This document shows positions 17,297-25,807 of a stretch of 64,000 nucleotides of DNA, piece after piece. The notes below the pieces were generated by a model. The model had not been told where the DNA came from. It worked only from the letters and a program-made list of their open reading frames with translations, and searched no databases. Location of the stretch: contig NZ_JABANU010000001.1 in assembly GCF_016238445.1 (NCBI RefSeq), positions 62,001-126,000 of the forward strand, in the 5' to 3' direction. A program made the position numbers and the translations under genes. The stretch is from Staphylococcus canis (GTDB lineage: Bacteria > Bacillota > Bacilli > Staphylococcales > Staphylococcaceae). How positions within the stretch are numbered: position 1 is the first letter of the stretch; every line of letters begins with the position of its first letter.

Positions 17297-18412
17297 ATGA
17301 AAGTGCTAGTAGCTATGGATGAATTTAATGGGATTATATCAAGTTATGATGCTAATCGCTATATTGAAGAAGCGGTTGCAAGTCAAATTGAGCGAGCTGA
17401 TATTGTACAAGTACCGTTATTTAATGGCCGACATGAACTGTTAAATTCCGTTTTCTTGTGGAAGTCAGGAACACAATATCATATAACAGCACATGATGCT
17501 GAAATGAATGAAGTGGAAGTGACGTATGGGCAAACAGACGATGGCATGGGTGTGATTGAAGCTGGTCAGTTTTTAAAAGGGCAACAATCACGTTTGACGC
17601 ATACAAGTTATGGTTTAGGTGAAGTCATACAACACGCATTAGATAAAAAAGTAAATCATCTCGTGATTTCTGTTGGAGGCCTCGATACAAGTGATGGAGG
17701 CGCAGGGATGCTTCAAGCGTTAGGTGCACGCTTTTATGATGATGAAGGACAATTGCTTGATTTATCTAAAGGCGCTACACAAATAAAACACATTCGCCGT
17801 ATTGATACAGCATCATTACATCCAGAACTCTCATCCTGCCGTATTCAAATTGTTTCAGATTATGAGAGTCGACTATATGGTAAAAAAAGTGACATCATGC
17901 AAACATACGCAGCTTTAGGAATGTCACGCGATACCGCTGTAGAGATTGATAATTTAATATGGTACTTTGCAGAATTACTTAAAAGTCATTTGAAAAAGTC
18001 ACTAGGTCCTATTGAACGTGGGGGTGCTGGTGGAGGTATTGCTGCCGTAATGCATGCCTTATTTGATGCTGAAATTGTCTCAAGTCATGAGCTTGTAGAT
18101 CAAATTACGCAATTAGATAGTTTGATTAAAGAAGCAGATTTAGTGATTTTTGGCGAAGGTGTTAATGAGCAAGAACAAATTATTGAAACGTCGTCACTTA
18201 GAATTGCTGAATTATGTCAAAAACATCATAAATTATCTATCGCTTTATGTGGAACCGCTGATAAATTTGATCAGTATGAAGCTTATGGTGTAACAGGCAT
18301 GTTTAACACGTTTATCGATATGCCGAAAACATATACTGATTTTCAAATGGGAATACAACTGCGTAGTTATGCACGTCAAGCTATAAAGTTATTACAAGCA
18401 CAGCTATCTTAA
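17297..18412 (+). CDS. Glycerate kinase
   Basis: A 371-residue member of the GK-II/GlxK glycerate kinase family, which phosphorylates D-glycerate and feeds lower glycolysis. Characteristic stretches are VISVGGLDTSDGGAGMLQALG, the glycine-rich GPIERGGAGGGIAAVMHAL region, and the C-terminal VIFGEGVNEQ followed by ALCGTA. The ATG at 17297 lies eight bases after GAGG; the GTG nine bases earlier is inside that site and is rejected as start. The gene stands alone with a terminator. Two-phosphoglycerate or three-phosphoglycerate as product cannot be decided from sequence. Confidence 0.88.
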   Translation: MKVLVAMDEFNGIISSYDANRYIEEAVASQIERADIVQVPLFNGRHELLNSVFLWKSGTQYHITAHDAEMNEVEVTYGQTDDGMGVIEAGQFLKGQQSRLTHTSYGLGEVIQHALDKKVNHLVISVGGLDTSDGGAGMLQALGARFYDDEGQLLDLSKGATQIKHIRRIDTASLHPELSSCRIQIVSDYESRLYGKKSDIMQTYAALGMSRDTAVEIDNLIWYFAELLKSHLKKSLGPIERGGAGGGIAAVMHALFDAEIVSSHELVDQITQLDSLIKEADLVIFGEGVNEQEQIIETSSLRIAELCQKHHKLSIALCGTADKFDQYEAYGVTGMFNTFIDMPKTYTDFQMGIQLRSYARQAIKLLQAQLS

Positions 18413-18423
18413 AGATATATATA

Positions 18424-18473
18424 AATAACGACACGCCATTAAAGAGGTTTTAAAAGGGCGTGTCGTTATTTTT
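18424..18473. terminator. Bidirectional terminator between glycerate kinase and pepT
   Basis: AAATAACGACACGCC and GGCGTGTCGTTATTT (about 18423-18437 and 18457-18471) form a long perfect stem with A- and T-rich ends, suited to the convergent genes. Confidence 0.88.
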
Positions 18474-18491
18474 CATGTATTATAGTTTCAT

Positions 18492-19721
18492 TTAGTGTTC
18501 TAATTCTGCCGCTTTTTGAGCGATACCTATAATAACTTGTACGGCAAGTGCCATGACATCAATAGATGCATATTCATACGGACCGTGGAATTGATCACAA
18601 CCTGTAAAAATATTTGGTGTTGGTAATCCCATAAATGATAATTGTGAGCCATCTGTTCCACCACGAATAGGTGCTGTATTCGGTTCAATATCTAAATCTT
18701 TAAAAACAGCTTTTGGTAAATCAATAATGTGTTGATGCGGTGTTATTTTTTCAGCCATATTAAAGTATTGATCGTTAATTTCTAATTGAACTGGATCGTA
18801 ATAGTAATCTTGATTCATTTTAGCTTGAAGCGATGCAAGTGTTTGTTTGCGTGCTTCAAATTGAGTACGATCATGGTCGCGAATGATGTAATGTGCCGTA
18901 GCCTTTTCAACATTACCGTTAAGTTGCATTAAATGATAGAATCCCTCGTAACCATCCGTATGCTCAGGAACTTCATGTTGAGGTAGGGCAGTATTAAAAG
19001 CTGTAGCTAAGTTCAGTGCATTAACCATTTTGTTTTTAGCAGAACCTGGATGCACGTTAACACCATCAAATGTCACAATTGCTTCAGCAGCATTAAAACT
19101 TTCAAATTGTAATTCTCCAAGTTGACTGCCGTCCATCGTATAAGCAAAATCAGCGTTAAAGCGTGCAACGTCAAACTTATGAGGGCCTCGTCCGATTTCT
19201 TCATCAGGTGTAAATCCAATGCGAATTGGACCATGTTTTATTTCAGGATGTTCAATTAAATAATTCACAGCTTCCATAATTTCAACAATACCTGCTTTAT
19301 CATCTGCCCCAAGTAATGAAGTGCCATCAGTAGTCATAAGCGTATGACCTTTAACAGATGTCATATCTGTAAAGACACTTGGGTCAAGTTGTCGCTCTGA
19401 ATTGCCTAATTGAATAATGCCACCATCATAATTTTCAATAATTTGAGGATTAACATGAGCAGCATTAAAGTCTGGAGATGTATCGACATGCGCTAAAAAG
19501 CCGATAGTTGGGACGTCTTTATCAATGTTAGAGGGTAAAGTCGCAAATAGATAACCATACTCATCTAGAACAGTTTCAAGTCCCATATCTTTTAATTCTG
19601 TTTCAAGCAATCGCAATAGATCCCACTGTTCTTCAGTAGATGGTGTAGTTTCACTCGTAGGATCAGATTGTGTGTTGATTTTAACATAACGTGTGAGTCT
19701 CTCTATAATTTGTGATTTCAT
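18492..19721 (-). CDS. pepT: Peptidase T (tripeptide aminopeptidase)
   Basis: A 409-residue M20-family dizinc peptidase that removes the N-terminal residue from tripeptides in the cytosol. Metal ligands and catalytic residues fall at the classical positions: His78 and Asp80 ([11 protein letters not shown]), Asp140-Asp141 ([10 protein letters not shown]), Glu174-Glu175 (DEEIGRGPH), and the C-terminal FHGPYEY histidine. [10 protein letters not shown] is the usual PepT stretch. It would act on peptides brought in by the POT transporters upstream in the window. It is transcribed divergently from nothing close and ends in the shared terminator. Confidence 0.96.
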   Translation of the reverse strand: MKSQIIERLTRYVKINTQSDPTSETTPSTEEQWDLLRLLETELKDMGLETVLDEYGYLFATLPSNIDKDVPTIGFLAHVDTSPDFNAAHVNPQIIENYDGGIIQLGNSERQLDPSVFTDMTSVKGHTLMTTDGTSLLGADDKAGIVEIMEAVNYLIEHPEIKHGPIRIGFTPDEEIGRGPHKFDVARFNADFAYTMDGSQLGELQFESFNAAEAIVTFDGVNVHPGSAKNKMVNALNLATAFNTALPQHEVPEHTDGYEGFYHLMQLNGNVEKATAHYIIRDHDRTQFEARKQTLASLQAKMNQDYYYDPVQLEINDQYFNMAEKITPHQHIIDLPKAVFKDLDIEPNTAPIRGGTDGSQLSFMGLPTPNIFTGCDQFHGPYEYASIDVMALAVQVIIGIAQKAAELEH

Positions 19722-19747
19722 TTTTTTACACTCCTCATATTGATGAA

Positions 19748-20251
19748 TTATAAACGGTTATTCATATGATAACCTTTACGATAGGTTTTACCTTTAAGCT
19801 TACTATATTGATGCTTCGTACGTGTATAAATGTAATAAAAAATTTCTGCGCATAAAATACCGAAAGCGATGGCACCTGAAGTGAGTGTTACCTCAAGAAA
19901 TTGGTTGACTGCTTCTGTATAGGCATTTGTAACGAGTAGTCGCGTTGCTTCATAAGCCGCGCCCCCAGGTACAAGTGGGATAATACCAGGCACAATAAAG
20001 ATAATAACAGGCCTTTTGTATCGACGACTCATGGTATGACTCATGATAGCAAGAATGAAGCTACCTAGAAAAGCAGCCATGACAATACCATAGTTTAAAT
20101 CAACAGTAATACGATAAATAATCCACCCCATTGCGCCAACAAATCCAGCGGCAAGTAACAATCGTCTAGGGGCATTAAATAATATCGAAAAAAGCATTGT
20201 TGCAATAAAACTAATGACAAATTGTGCCACATAATATAAAACGAGTGTCAT
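19748..20251 (-). CDS. Threonine/serine exporter subunit, ThrE C-terminal half (YjjB-like)
   Basis: A 167-residue protein with four or five hydrophobic segments, of the ThrE_2/YjjB family. The signature [17 protein letters not shown] is the family's re-entrant-type motif. Together with the neighbouring larger gene it reconstitutes the two halves of Corynebacterium ThrE, which exports threonine and serine. It follows the partner by 14 bp on the same strand, so the two are one operon. In other bacteria YjjB pairs with YjjP in export of succinate, so the substrate remains open. Confidence 0.83.
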   Translation of the reverse strand: MTLVLYYVAQFVISFIATMLFSILFNAPRRLLLAAGFVGAMGWIIYRITVDLNYGIVMAAFLGSFILAIMSHTMSRRYKRPVIIFIVPGIIPLVPGGAAYEATRLLVTNAYTEAVNQFLEVTLTSGAIAFGILCAEIFYYIYTRTKHQYSKLKGKTYRKGYHMNNRL

Positions 20252-20265
20252 AGGAACACGCCTTT

Positions 20266-21027
20266 CTAAAAGATTAATAATACGATAGCAACACCAGCAC
20301 CAATCGCAAAGGAAGTTAGTGCTGCTTCAACACCGCGAGACATACCGGCTAATAATTCACCAGCAAGTAAATCTCGAATCGCATTCGTAATTAAAATACC
20401 AGGAACAAGGGGCATTACGCCGGCTATCGTAATAATATCTTGATTGATTGCCCAACCGATCTTAGTAAAAAATGCCGCAACAGTAATGACGACCATAGCG
20501 CTAATAAATTCTGAGAAAAATTTAATTTGAATATAGCGTTGAACCAAATCAAAAGTTAGAAATGCACCTGCACCAGCTAGGACGGCAAAAATAAAGTCGT
20601 GGCGTACACCACCAAACATAAAAAGAAAGAATCCTGATGCGATAGCTGCTGATAAAAATTTCATTAAAAATGAATACTGAAGAGAAGCGCGATTTAAATG
20701 TATCAACTCGGCCTTTGCTTCATCTAAAGTCAATTCATTTCGCGATACTTTGCGTGAAATGTTATTTGTTAATGCAATTTTTTCCAGATCAGTAGTTCTT
20801 TCACGTACACGTACCAAACGTGTATTGGTACGATTATTCAATGAGAAAATAATCGCAGTGGACGTCACAAATGCATATGTATCATCTAAACCAAAACTTG
20901 CAGCGATGCGTCCCATTGTATCTTCCACACGATAGGTTTCGGCACCACTCTCAAGGAGAACTTTTCCCGCTAATAATACAACATCAATGACTTTGTTTTC
21001 GTCTATAATTGTTAAAGAGTCAGACAT
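20266..21027 (-). CDS. Threonine/serine exporter subunit, ThrE N-terminal half (YjjP-like)
   Basis: A 253-residue protein with a soluble N-terminal region (about 1-120, including AGKVLLESGAETYRVEDTM and VTSTAIIFSL) followed by five hydrophobic segments, with AGVMPLVPGILITNAIRDLL echoing the motif of its partner. This is the ThrE N-terminal domain family (YjjP). It is the first gene of the exporter pair, with TATTATGTC-type upstream sequence and a GGAGGTAT ribosome-binding site. Amino-acid export is the family role; succinate export by the YjjPB pair is an alternative. Confidence 0.84.
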   Translation of the reverse strand: MSDSLTIIDENKVIDVVLLAGKVLLESGAETYRVEDTMGRIAASFGLDDTYAFVTSTAIIFSLNNRTNTRLVRVRERTTDLEKIALTNNISRKVSRNELTLDEAKAELIHLNRASLQYSFLMKFLSAAIASGFFLFMFGGVRHDFIFAVLAGAGAFLTFDLVQRYIQIKFFSEFISAMVVITVAAFFTKIGWAINQDIITIAGVMPLVPGILITNAIRDLLAGELLAGMSRGVEAALTSFAIGAGVAIVLLIF

Positions 21028-21204
21028 AATATACCTCCATCATCTATAGCCTAGTTCATTTCTCGTGCAATGTACAATGGTATAACACAGTAAATATAAT
21101 ATTATCATAAGACTAAAAAGGTTATGATACAAAAATTTAGATGTGAACATTGTAGATAATAAAGATTAGAATGAAAAGTGAAATGATAGTGATAATGCTA
21201 TAGA

Positions 21205-21257
21205 AAATAAAAAACCACTTTAATATATAGTTGATTCTAACTATATATTAAAGTGGT
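21205..21257 (-). terminator. gdpS terminator
   Basis: ACCACTTTAATATATAGTT (21214-21232) and its perfect complement at 21239-21257 form a 19-bp stem with a six-base loop. On the minus strand it is followed by TTTTTATTTTCT. Confidence 0.9.
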
Positions 21258-21305
21258 CTATCATGATATAAGCTGAATGTTATAACAAAACTATTGAATG
21301 ACGGA

Positions 21306-22376
21306 TTATTGTAATTTAATAATCGGGTTAAACATGACTTTGTCACGCCCCTCAGTTTTAGCCGCATGAAGCATGTCGTCAGCATCCTTAAACACCTTAC
21401 GTTGTGATTTATAATCATCATGCGCTAAATAACCTACACCGATAGAGACGGATAATTTTATAACTGTTTTATTTGGGAGATGGAAACTAGATTTTTTAAC
21501 AGCTTTTCGAATGTTTTCAGCAAGTTTGACACACTCATCTAAAGAGTAATTGCTTAACACGATAGAAAACTCTTCACCACCATTACGGAATAGTTTTGTG
21601 TTTTTAGGAACGTAATTTTGTAAAAGATGTGACATTTGTTTAAGCACCGCATCACCCGAGTTGTGTGTGTATTCATCATTTACTTTTTTTAGACCATCGA
21701 TATCAATGAGTAGAAGGCCTAAACTTTGATTATTTTCTTCTGCTATCGTTGTGACATGGTTTAGATGACGATCGAATTCTTTAACGTTACCAAGTCCTGT
21801 AAGATAATCGATAGTATCTTCATTTTCATATCGCGCAATCAGTGAAAAGAATTGTAATAAATCAACATAGAATACAGTTGTTATTACTGTTGCAACAATT
21901 GATAATGGAACGAGATAAACGACCTCCATGATATCAAACGATGGTGTAATTATAGCGATGATGGCTAAAATCACTAAACTTAAACCATTTAAAATTTGCA
22001 TCGCAATCATATGATTTTGCTTTAAAAATGGTCCAATTACACTCACAACACCAGCAATAATCACTAAAGAAAGTGCAAAAGTTAAAGAAGTTGTAAGCAC
22101 AAAATAGCCGACTAGAGCAATGATAATTGCCGCGAGTACAGTGTAAAAAGAATTGGTATAACGCCCTAAAAACAAAATAGGTACAAATGACAACTGAATC
22201 ATATATGAATCAATAGGAACGGGATGAAAAGCAAGGAGCAATCCTACAATTGTCATCAGTACAGTAATGTAGCTTTTAGAGAATCTAAAATCATGTGATT
22301 CAGCATACTGTAAACGGTGGAATAAATAAATACCAGCTATCGTTACTGAAATATTATAAATAATTGCTTCAATCAT
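21306..22376 (-). CDS. gdpS: Membrane GGDEF-domain protein GdpS
   Basis: A 356-residue protein with an N-terminal membrane part of five or six segments (about 1-175, 5TM-type sensor) and a C-terminal GGDEF domain (about 185-350). The signature is GGEEF at 266-270, preceded by DYLTGLGN and [11 protein letters not shown]. This is the only GGDEF protein type usual in staphylococci; in studied species it influences biofilm genes without clear diguanylate cyclase activity. Although the A-site residues look intact, activity cannot be inferred. It is transcribed alone and divergently from tagO, with a long perfect terminator. Confidence 0.9.
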   Translation of the reverse strand: MIEAIIYNISVTIAGIYLFHRLQYAESHDFRFSKSYITVLMTIVGLLLAFHPVPIDSYMIQLSFVPILFLGRYTNSFYTVLAAIIIALVGYFVLTTSLTFALSLVIIAGVVSVIGPFLKQNHMIAMQILNGLSLVILAIIAIITPSFDIMEVVYLVPLSIVATVITTVFYVDLLQFFSLIARYENEDTIDYLTGLGNVKEFDRHLNHVTTIAEENNQSLGLLLIDIDGLKKVNDEYTHNSGDAVLKQMSHLLQNYVPKNTKLFRNGGEEFSIVLSNYSLDECVKLAENIRKAVKKSSFHLPNKTVIKLSVSIGVGYLAHDDYKSQRKVFKDADDMLHAAKTEGRDKVMFNPIIKLQ

Positions 22377-22604
22377 ATTTTATAAACCTCTTTTCTACCA
22401 ACTGTTATTGTAAGTGAAATGTTACAATTTGTCATTAGACATTTCTTATAAATAGTAATGAGTTTATAACTAATAATGTTATTTAAAGATATTAAATGTT
22501 AGAATAGAATGGAGTTTAAGTGTTGAAATAAAAAGAATGATAGCTGTGACTACAAAACTTACTTAAGCGACAAACTTACTTATAAAATTAATGAAGGTGA
22601 ACTG

Positions 22605-23648
22605 ATGTATACGTTAAAGCTCATTGTTTTTTCAATGATAGTCAGTTTGATAGTAACACCTATTGTGATTGCTGTTTCAAAAAAACTAGACATTGTAGAT
22701 AAGCCTAATTTTAGAAAAATACATACAAAACCAATCTCAGTACTAGGTGGGTCTGCGATTTTAATTTCTTTTCTCATTGGCATTTGGCTAGGCCATCCAA
22801 TAGAACGTGAGATTAAACCACTTCTACTAGGATCTGTTGTTATGTACTTAGTTGGATTAATAGATGATATATACGATTTAAAACCTATTTTAAAATTGAT
22901 TGGTCAAATTATAGCTGCATCTGTTGTGGTTTATTATGGTGTAACGATTGATTTCATTTCTATTCCGATTGGACCGACGATTTATTTTGGTTGGTTTAGT
23001 ATTCCTATTACCATTTTTTGGATTGTTGCTATTACAAATGCGATTAATTTAATAGACGGTCTCGATGGACTTGCAGCGGGCGTTTCTGCTATTGCACTTA
23101 CTACGATTGGCTTTATCGCTATTCTGCAGGGAAATATCTTTATCATGATGATATGTAGCGTACTTATTGGCTCTCTATTAGGATATTTAGTGTTTAATTT
23201 TCATCCTGCTAAAATATTCCTCGGTGATAGTGGCGCACTATTACTAGGTTTTATTATCGGTTTTTTATCGTTATTAGGATTTAAAAATATTACATTTATC
23301 TCTTTGTTTTTCCCTATTGTGATACTAGCTGTACCATTTATTGATACATTGTTTGCGATGATACGTCGTGTAAAAAAAGGACAACATATTATGCAAGCTG
23401 ATAAATCTCATTTACATCATAAATTGTTAGATCTAGGATATACACACCGACAAACTGTTATGTTGATTTATTCTATTGCGATTATGTTCAGTGTCGTGAG
23501 TGTCATACTATACTTGTCTCAACCCATAGGCGTTTTCTTTACAGTGATTTTAATTGCAATTACGATTGAACTGATCGTTGAATTCACAGGTTTAATAGAT
23601 GATGATTATCGACCATTACTTAACTTTATTGAAAGAAAAAGAAAATAA
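22605..23648 (+). CDS. tagO: UDP-GlcNAc:undecaprenyl-phosphate GlcNAc-1-phosphate transferase (TagO/TarO)
   Basis: A 347-residue polytopic membrane enzyme that starts wall teichoic acid synthesis by moving GlcNAc-1-P to undecaprenyl phosphate. Motifs of the MraY/WecA family are in order: DDIYD at 87-91, NAINLIDGLDGLAAG at 145-159, FLGDSG at 205-210 and the HLHHKLLDLGYTHRQ cytoplasmic loop. About ten hydrophobic segments are visible. It has a GAAGGTGA ribosome-binding site and is divergent from gdpS; its own terminator follows. Identity is firm by motifs and by neighbourhood. Confidence 0.94.
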   Translation: MYTLKLIVFSMIVSLIVTPIVIAVSKKLDIVDKPNFRKIHTKPISVLGGSAILISFLIGIWLGHPIEREIKPLLLGSVVMYLVGLIDDIYDLKPILKLIGQIIAASVVVYYGVTIDFISIPIGPTIYFGWFSIPITIFWIVAITNAINLIDGLDGLAAGVSAIALTTIGFIAILQGNIFIMMICSVLIGSLLGYLVFNFHPAKIFLGDSGALLLGFIIGFLSLLGFKNITFISLFFPIVILAVPFIDTLFAMIRRVKKGQHIMQADKSHLHHKLLDLGYTHRQTVMLIYSIAIMFSVVSVILYLSQPIGVFFTVILIAITIELIVEFTGLIDDDYRPLLNFIERKRK

Positions 23649-23694
23649 ACAAAAACATGATTTAAACGTAATATAGCGTGTGCATCTGAAATAG

Positions 23695-23745
23695 AACAGG
23701 TTAGGATATGAGAATGACATGATGTTATTTCACTCCTAACCTGTT
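23695..23745. terminator. Palindrome between tagO and the yigZ gene
   Basis: AACAGGTTAGGA (23695-23706) and TCCTAACCTGTT (23734-23745) form a 12-bp perfect stem between convergent genes. The flanking T-run is weak (ATGTTTTAAA). Confidence 0.68.
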
Positions 23746-23763
23746 ATGTTTTAAATGTATATT

Positions 23764-24399
23764 TTAATCAATATCGAAAGGGAGTCGCTTGACATCATCT
23801 TCAGTTAAATCATAATTACCTTGTGTATATTGGTTTAAAAACTGTATAAATTGTTCGTAGTCTTCTTGAATGACATCAATGTGATACGTAACGCGGTCAG
23901 TATAAACAGTGTCACGTAACAAGAAGTCAGTAGATTGAAGTTCATACTCGAATTTGCCTGTTAAATCATAGTCAATAGTGACCTGTGCTGGAATCGCTGG
24001 ACGTAATTCAACTCTCCCAATATCTTGAATAACATCTCTTACAGCGCCACCGTAAGCACGAATCAGTCCACCAGTTCCGAGCTTAATACCGCCAAAATAA
24101 CGGGTAACCACAACTGCTGCGTTGTGGATATCAAGTTTTTTGAGCATTTCAAGCATAGGTACACCAGCAGTGCCACTAGGTTCACCATCATCACTTGCTT
24201 TTTGAATATGCATTGTATCTCCAATCGTATAAGCCGAACAGTTATGTGTCGCCTCACGATGTTCTTTTTTCTTCTCATCAATAAATGCTTTTGCTTCATC
24301 TTCTGTGAATACAGGTTTAATATGTGCGATAAAACGTGATTTATTAATGACATTTTCTATGATATGTTCTTTTTTTATTGTAATAATTGAAGATTCCAT
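23764..24399 (-). CDS. YigZ/IMPACT family protein
   Basis: A 211-residue member of the YigZ (UPF0029/IMPACT) family with two domains: the N-terminal ribosomal protein S5 domain 2-like fold containing ATHNCSAYTIG, DGEPSGTAGVPMLEML and VVVTRYFGGIKLGTGGLIRAYGGA, and a C-terminal ferredoxin-like domain. The motif set is diagnostic. The eukaryotic homologue IMPACT restrains GCN2; the bacterial role is not established, though links to proteolysis and ribosome-associated processes have been suggested. GGAGGAT precedes the ATG. It is a single-gene unit. Confidence 0.85.
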   Translation of the reverse strand: MESSIITIKKEHIIENVINKSRFIAHIKPVFTEDEAKAFIDEKKKEHREATHNCSAYTIGDTMHIQKASDDGEPSGTAGVPMLEMLKKLDIHNAAVVVTRYFGGIKLGTGGLIRAYGGAVRDVIQDIGRVELRPAIPAQVTIDYDLTGKFEYELQSTDFLLRDTVYTDRVTYHIDVIQEDYEQFIQFLNQYTQGNYDLTEDDVKRLPFDID

Positions 24400-24589
24400 T
24401 TTATCCTCCTTAAAAATGATAAAGCACTTTAGTACATAGTATTTACCTATTATTATACTATAATGGTATTAGTATGAATATGAGTATGAAGTATCTAAAA
24501 ATAGTAGATTTAGAATTAAAAAATGTTAGCAATTATAAAAGAAATTTGATATAAAAGAGTATGAAGTAAACAATAGACATGTCAAATTA

Positions 24590-24598
24590 TGATATAAT
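24590..24598 (+). promoter_or_regulatory. Extended -10 promoter of fakB1
   Basis: TGATATAAT is a perfect extended -10 element (TGnTATAAT). No convincing -35 is present, which such promoters can do without. The start site would be near 24605. Confidence 0.6.
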
Positions 24599-24604
24599 CA
24601 TATT

Positions 24605-24740
24605 TTACAACAAAACTAACGTAGTTGAGGTCTAGCAACTATCTTATCAATAAGTGATAACCTGGGAAATAGTGATGAACTGCACTATTGAACTATCAAA
24701 GTCTTGACCGCTTCTATATCAATATTAGGAGGAAACAATT
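24605..24740 (+). ncRNA. Candidate structured 5' leader RNA of fakB1
   Basis: Three consecutive hairpins are visible in the leader: TAGTTG/CAACTA at 24622-24641, TTATCA/TGATAA at 24644-24660 and AATAGTG/CACTATT at 24668-24689. AACTATC is repeated directly at 24637 and 24691, so TAGTT at 24622 has two possible partners. The leader ends in TAGGAGGAAAC before the ATG. I recognise no known riboswitch class, and there is no T-run terminator. It may be cis-regulatory or just leader. Confidence 0.4.
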
Positions 24741-25616
24741 ATGAAAATAGCAGTAATGACTGATTCTACTAGCTATATCCCTCGTCCTATTTTAGAAAAA
24801 TATAACATTCGTTCAGTACCTTTAAGTATAACATTTGAAAATGGTGACAATTATAGAGAAAACGAAACAATCACTGCTGATGAGTTTTACAGTAAATTAA
24901 AAGAAAGTGATACTATCCCAACAACGAGTCAACCAGCCATTGGTGAGATGATCAATGCATATGAAGCCTATCGTGATGAAGGTTATACAGATGTTATTGT
25001 TGTACATCTTTCCTCAGGCATTAGTGGTGCTTATCAAACAGCGCTTCAAGCAGCTGAAATGGTTGAAGGTATTAATGTGCATCCAATTGATTCAAAAATC
25101 GCATGTCTAGTTGAAGGGGCTCTAGTATTTCGTGCACTTGAAATGATTGAACAAGGAAAGCATATTGATGAAATCTTAGAAGAATTAGAAGATATGCGAC
25201 AAAATAATGGAGCATTTTTAGTTGTAGATGATTTGAAAAATTTACATAAAAGCGGTCGTATTACAGGTGCGCAGGCTTGGATTGGTAATTTATTAAGAAT
25301 GAAACCTGTACTAACGTTCGAAGATGGATTAATTGTACCTTACGAGAAAGTACGTACGAAAAAACGTGCGCTTAAATTGATTGAAGAAAAAACGTTAGAA
25401 CTAGCAGATCAATATGAACATGCAACAATTGTTATTATTGGTGGTGACAACAAGGAAGAGTCACGTAAAGTGTATAAAGAAATGACTGAGGCTCATACAG
25501 ATCGAAATATTTTATTTTCTGAGTTTGGACCTGTTATTTCTTCACACCTTGGTTTAGGCGGTTTTGGTATAGGTGTTATCAGTCGTCATATTGAATTACC
25601 AAAAGTGGATGAATAA
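24741..25616 (+). CDS. fakB1: DegV-family fatty-acid-binding protein FakB1
   Basis: A 291-residue DegV protein. FakB proteins hold a fatty acid while the kinase FakA phosphorylates it, which lets exogenous fatty acids enter phospholipid synthesis. Family motifs are TDSTSYIPRPIL at the N terminus, TTSQPAIGEM, VVHLSSGISGAYQTA, DDLKNLHKSGRITGAQAWIG and the C-terminal FGPVISSHLGLGG. The stretch after DDLKNL and the locus match FakB1 of S. aureus, which prefers saturated acids; that preference is carried over by homology. The ATG follows AGGAGG by eight bases. Confidence 0.88.
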   Translation: MKIAVMTDSTSYIPRPILEKYNIRSVPLSITFENGDNYRENETITADEFYSKLKESDTIPTTSQPAIGEMINAYEAYRDEGYTDVIVVHLSSGISGAYQTALQAAEMVEGINVHPIDSKIACLVEGALVFRALEMIEQGKHIDEILEELEDMRQNNGAFLVVDDLKNLHKSGRITGAQAWIGNLLRMKPVLTFEDGLIVPYEKVRTKKRALKLIEEKTLELADQYEHATIVIIGGDNKEESRKVYKEMTEAHTDRNILFSEFGPVISSHLGLGGFGIGVISRHIELPKVDE

Positions 25617-25629
25617 TTTTTGGAATTAT

Positions 25630-25725
25630 GTAGGATTCGCATGAGAATACTAATGAATTGGAACATCATTATATTGTGTTTCAACAGCATTAAGTAAGCT
25701 TTAGCGAACCTACTTTTTTATTTTT
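25630..25725 (+). terminator. Branched terminator after fakB1
   Basis: GTAGGATTCGC (25630-25640) pairs with GCGAACCTAC (25704-25713), with one bulged A. The large loop holds a second stem, TTGGAAC with GTTTCAA. TTTTTTATTTTT follows the outer stem. Confidence 0.72.
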
Positions 25726-25807
25726 AAAGTAATCGTTAAAGTTAAAGCGTGTAATCTAGTGAAGGGAGGTTAGCACAGTAAAATATTATGGACAAATTAT
25801 CAGTGAT

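Larger units (their letters stand above)
24400..24740. other. 341-bp intergenic region with a structured fakB1 leader
   Basis: No gene is supported. The left half is plain A/T-rich sequence upstream of the minus-strand yigZ gene. The right half has an extended -10 promoter at 24590-24598 and a run of three hairpins up to the fakB1 ribosome-binding site. Confidence 0.6.

Noticed and set aside
24605-24740. T-box, SAM or purine riboswitch before fakB1
   Set aside because: None of the conserved cores (T-box GGGTGGNACCGCG, SAM kink-turn region, purine three-way junction) is present.
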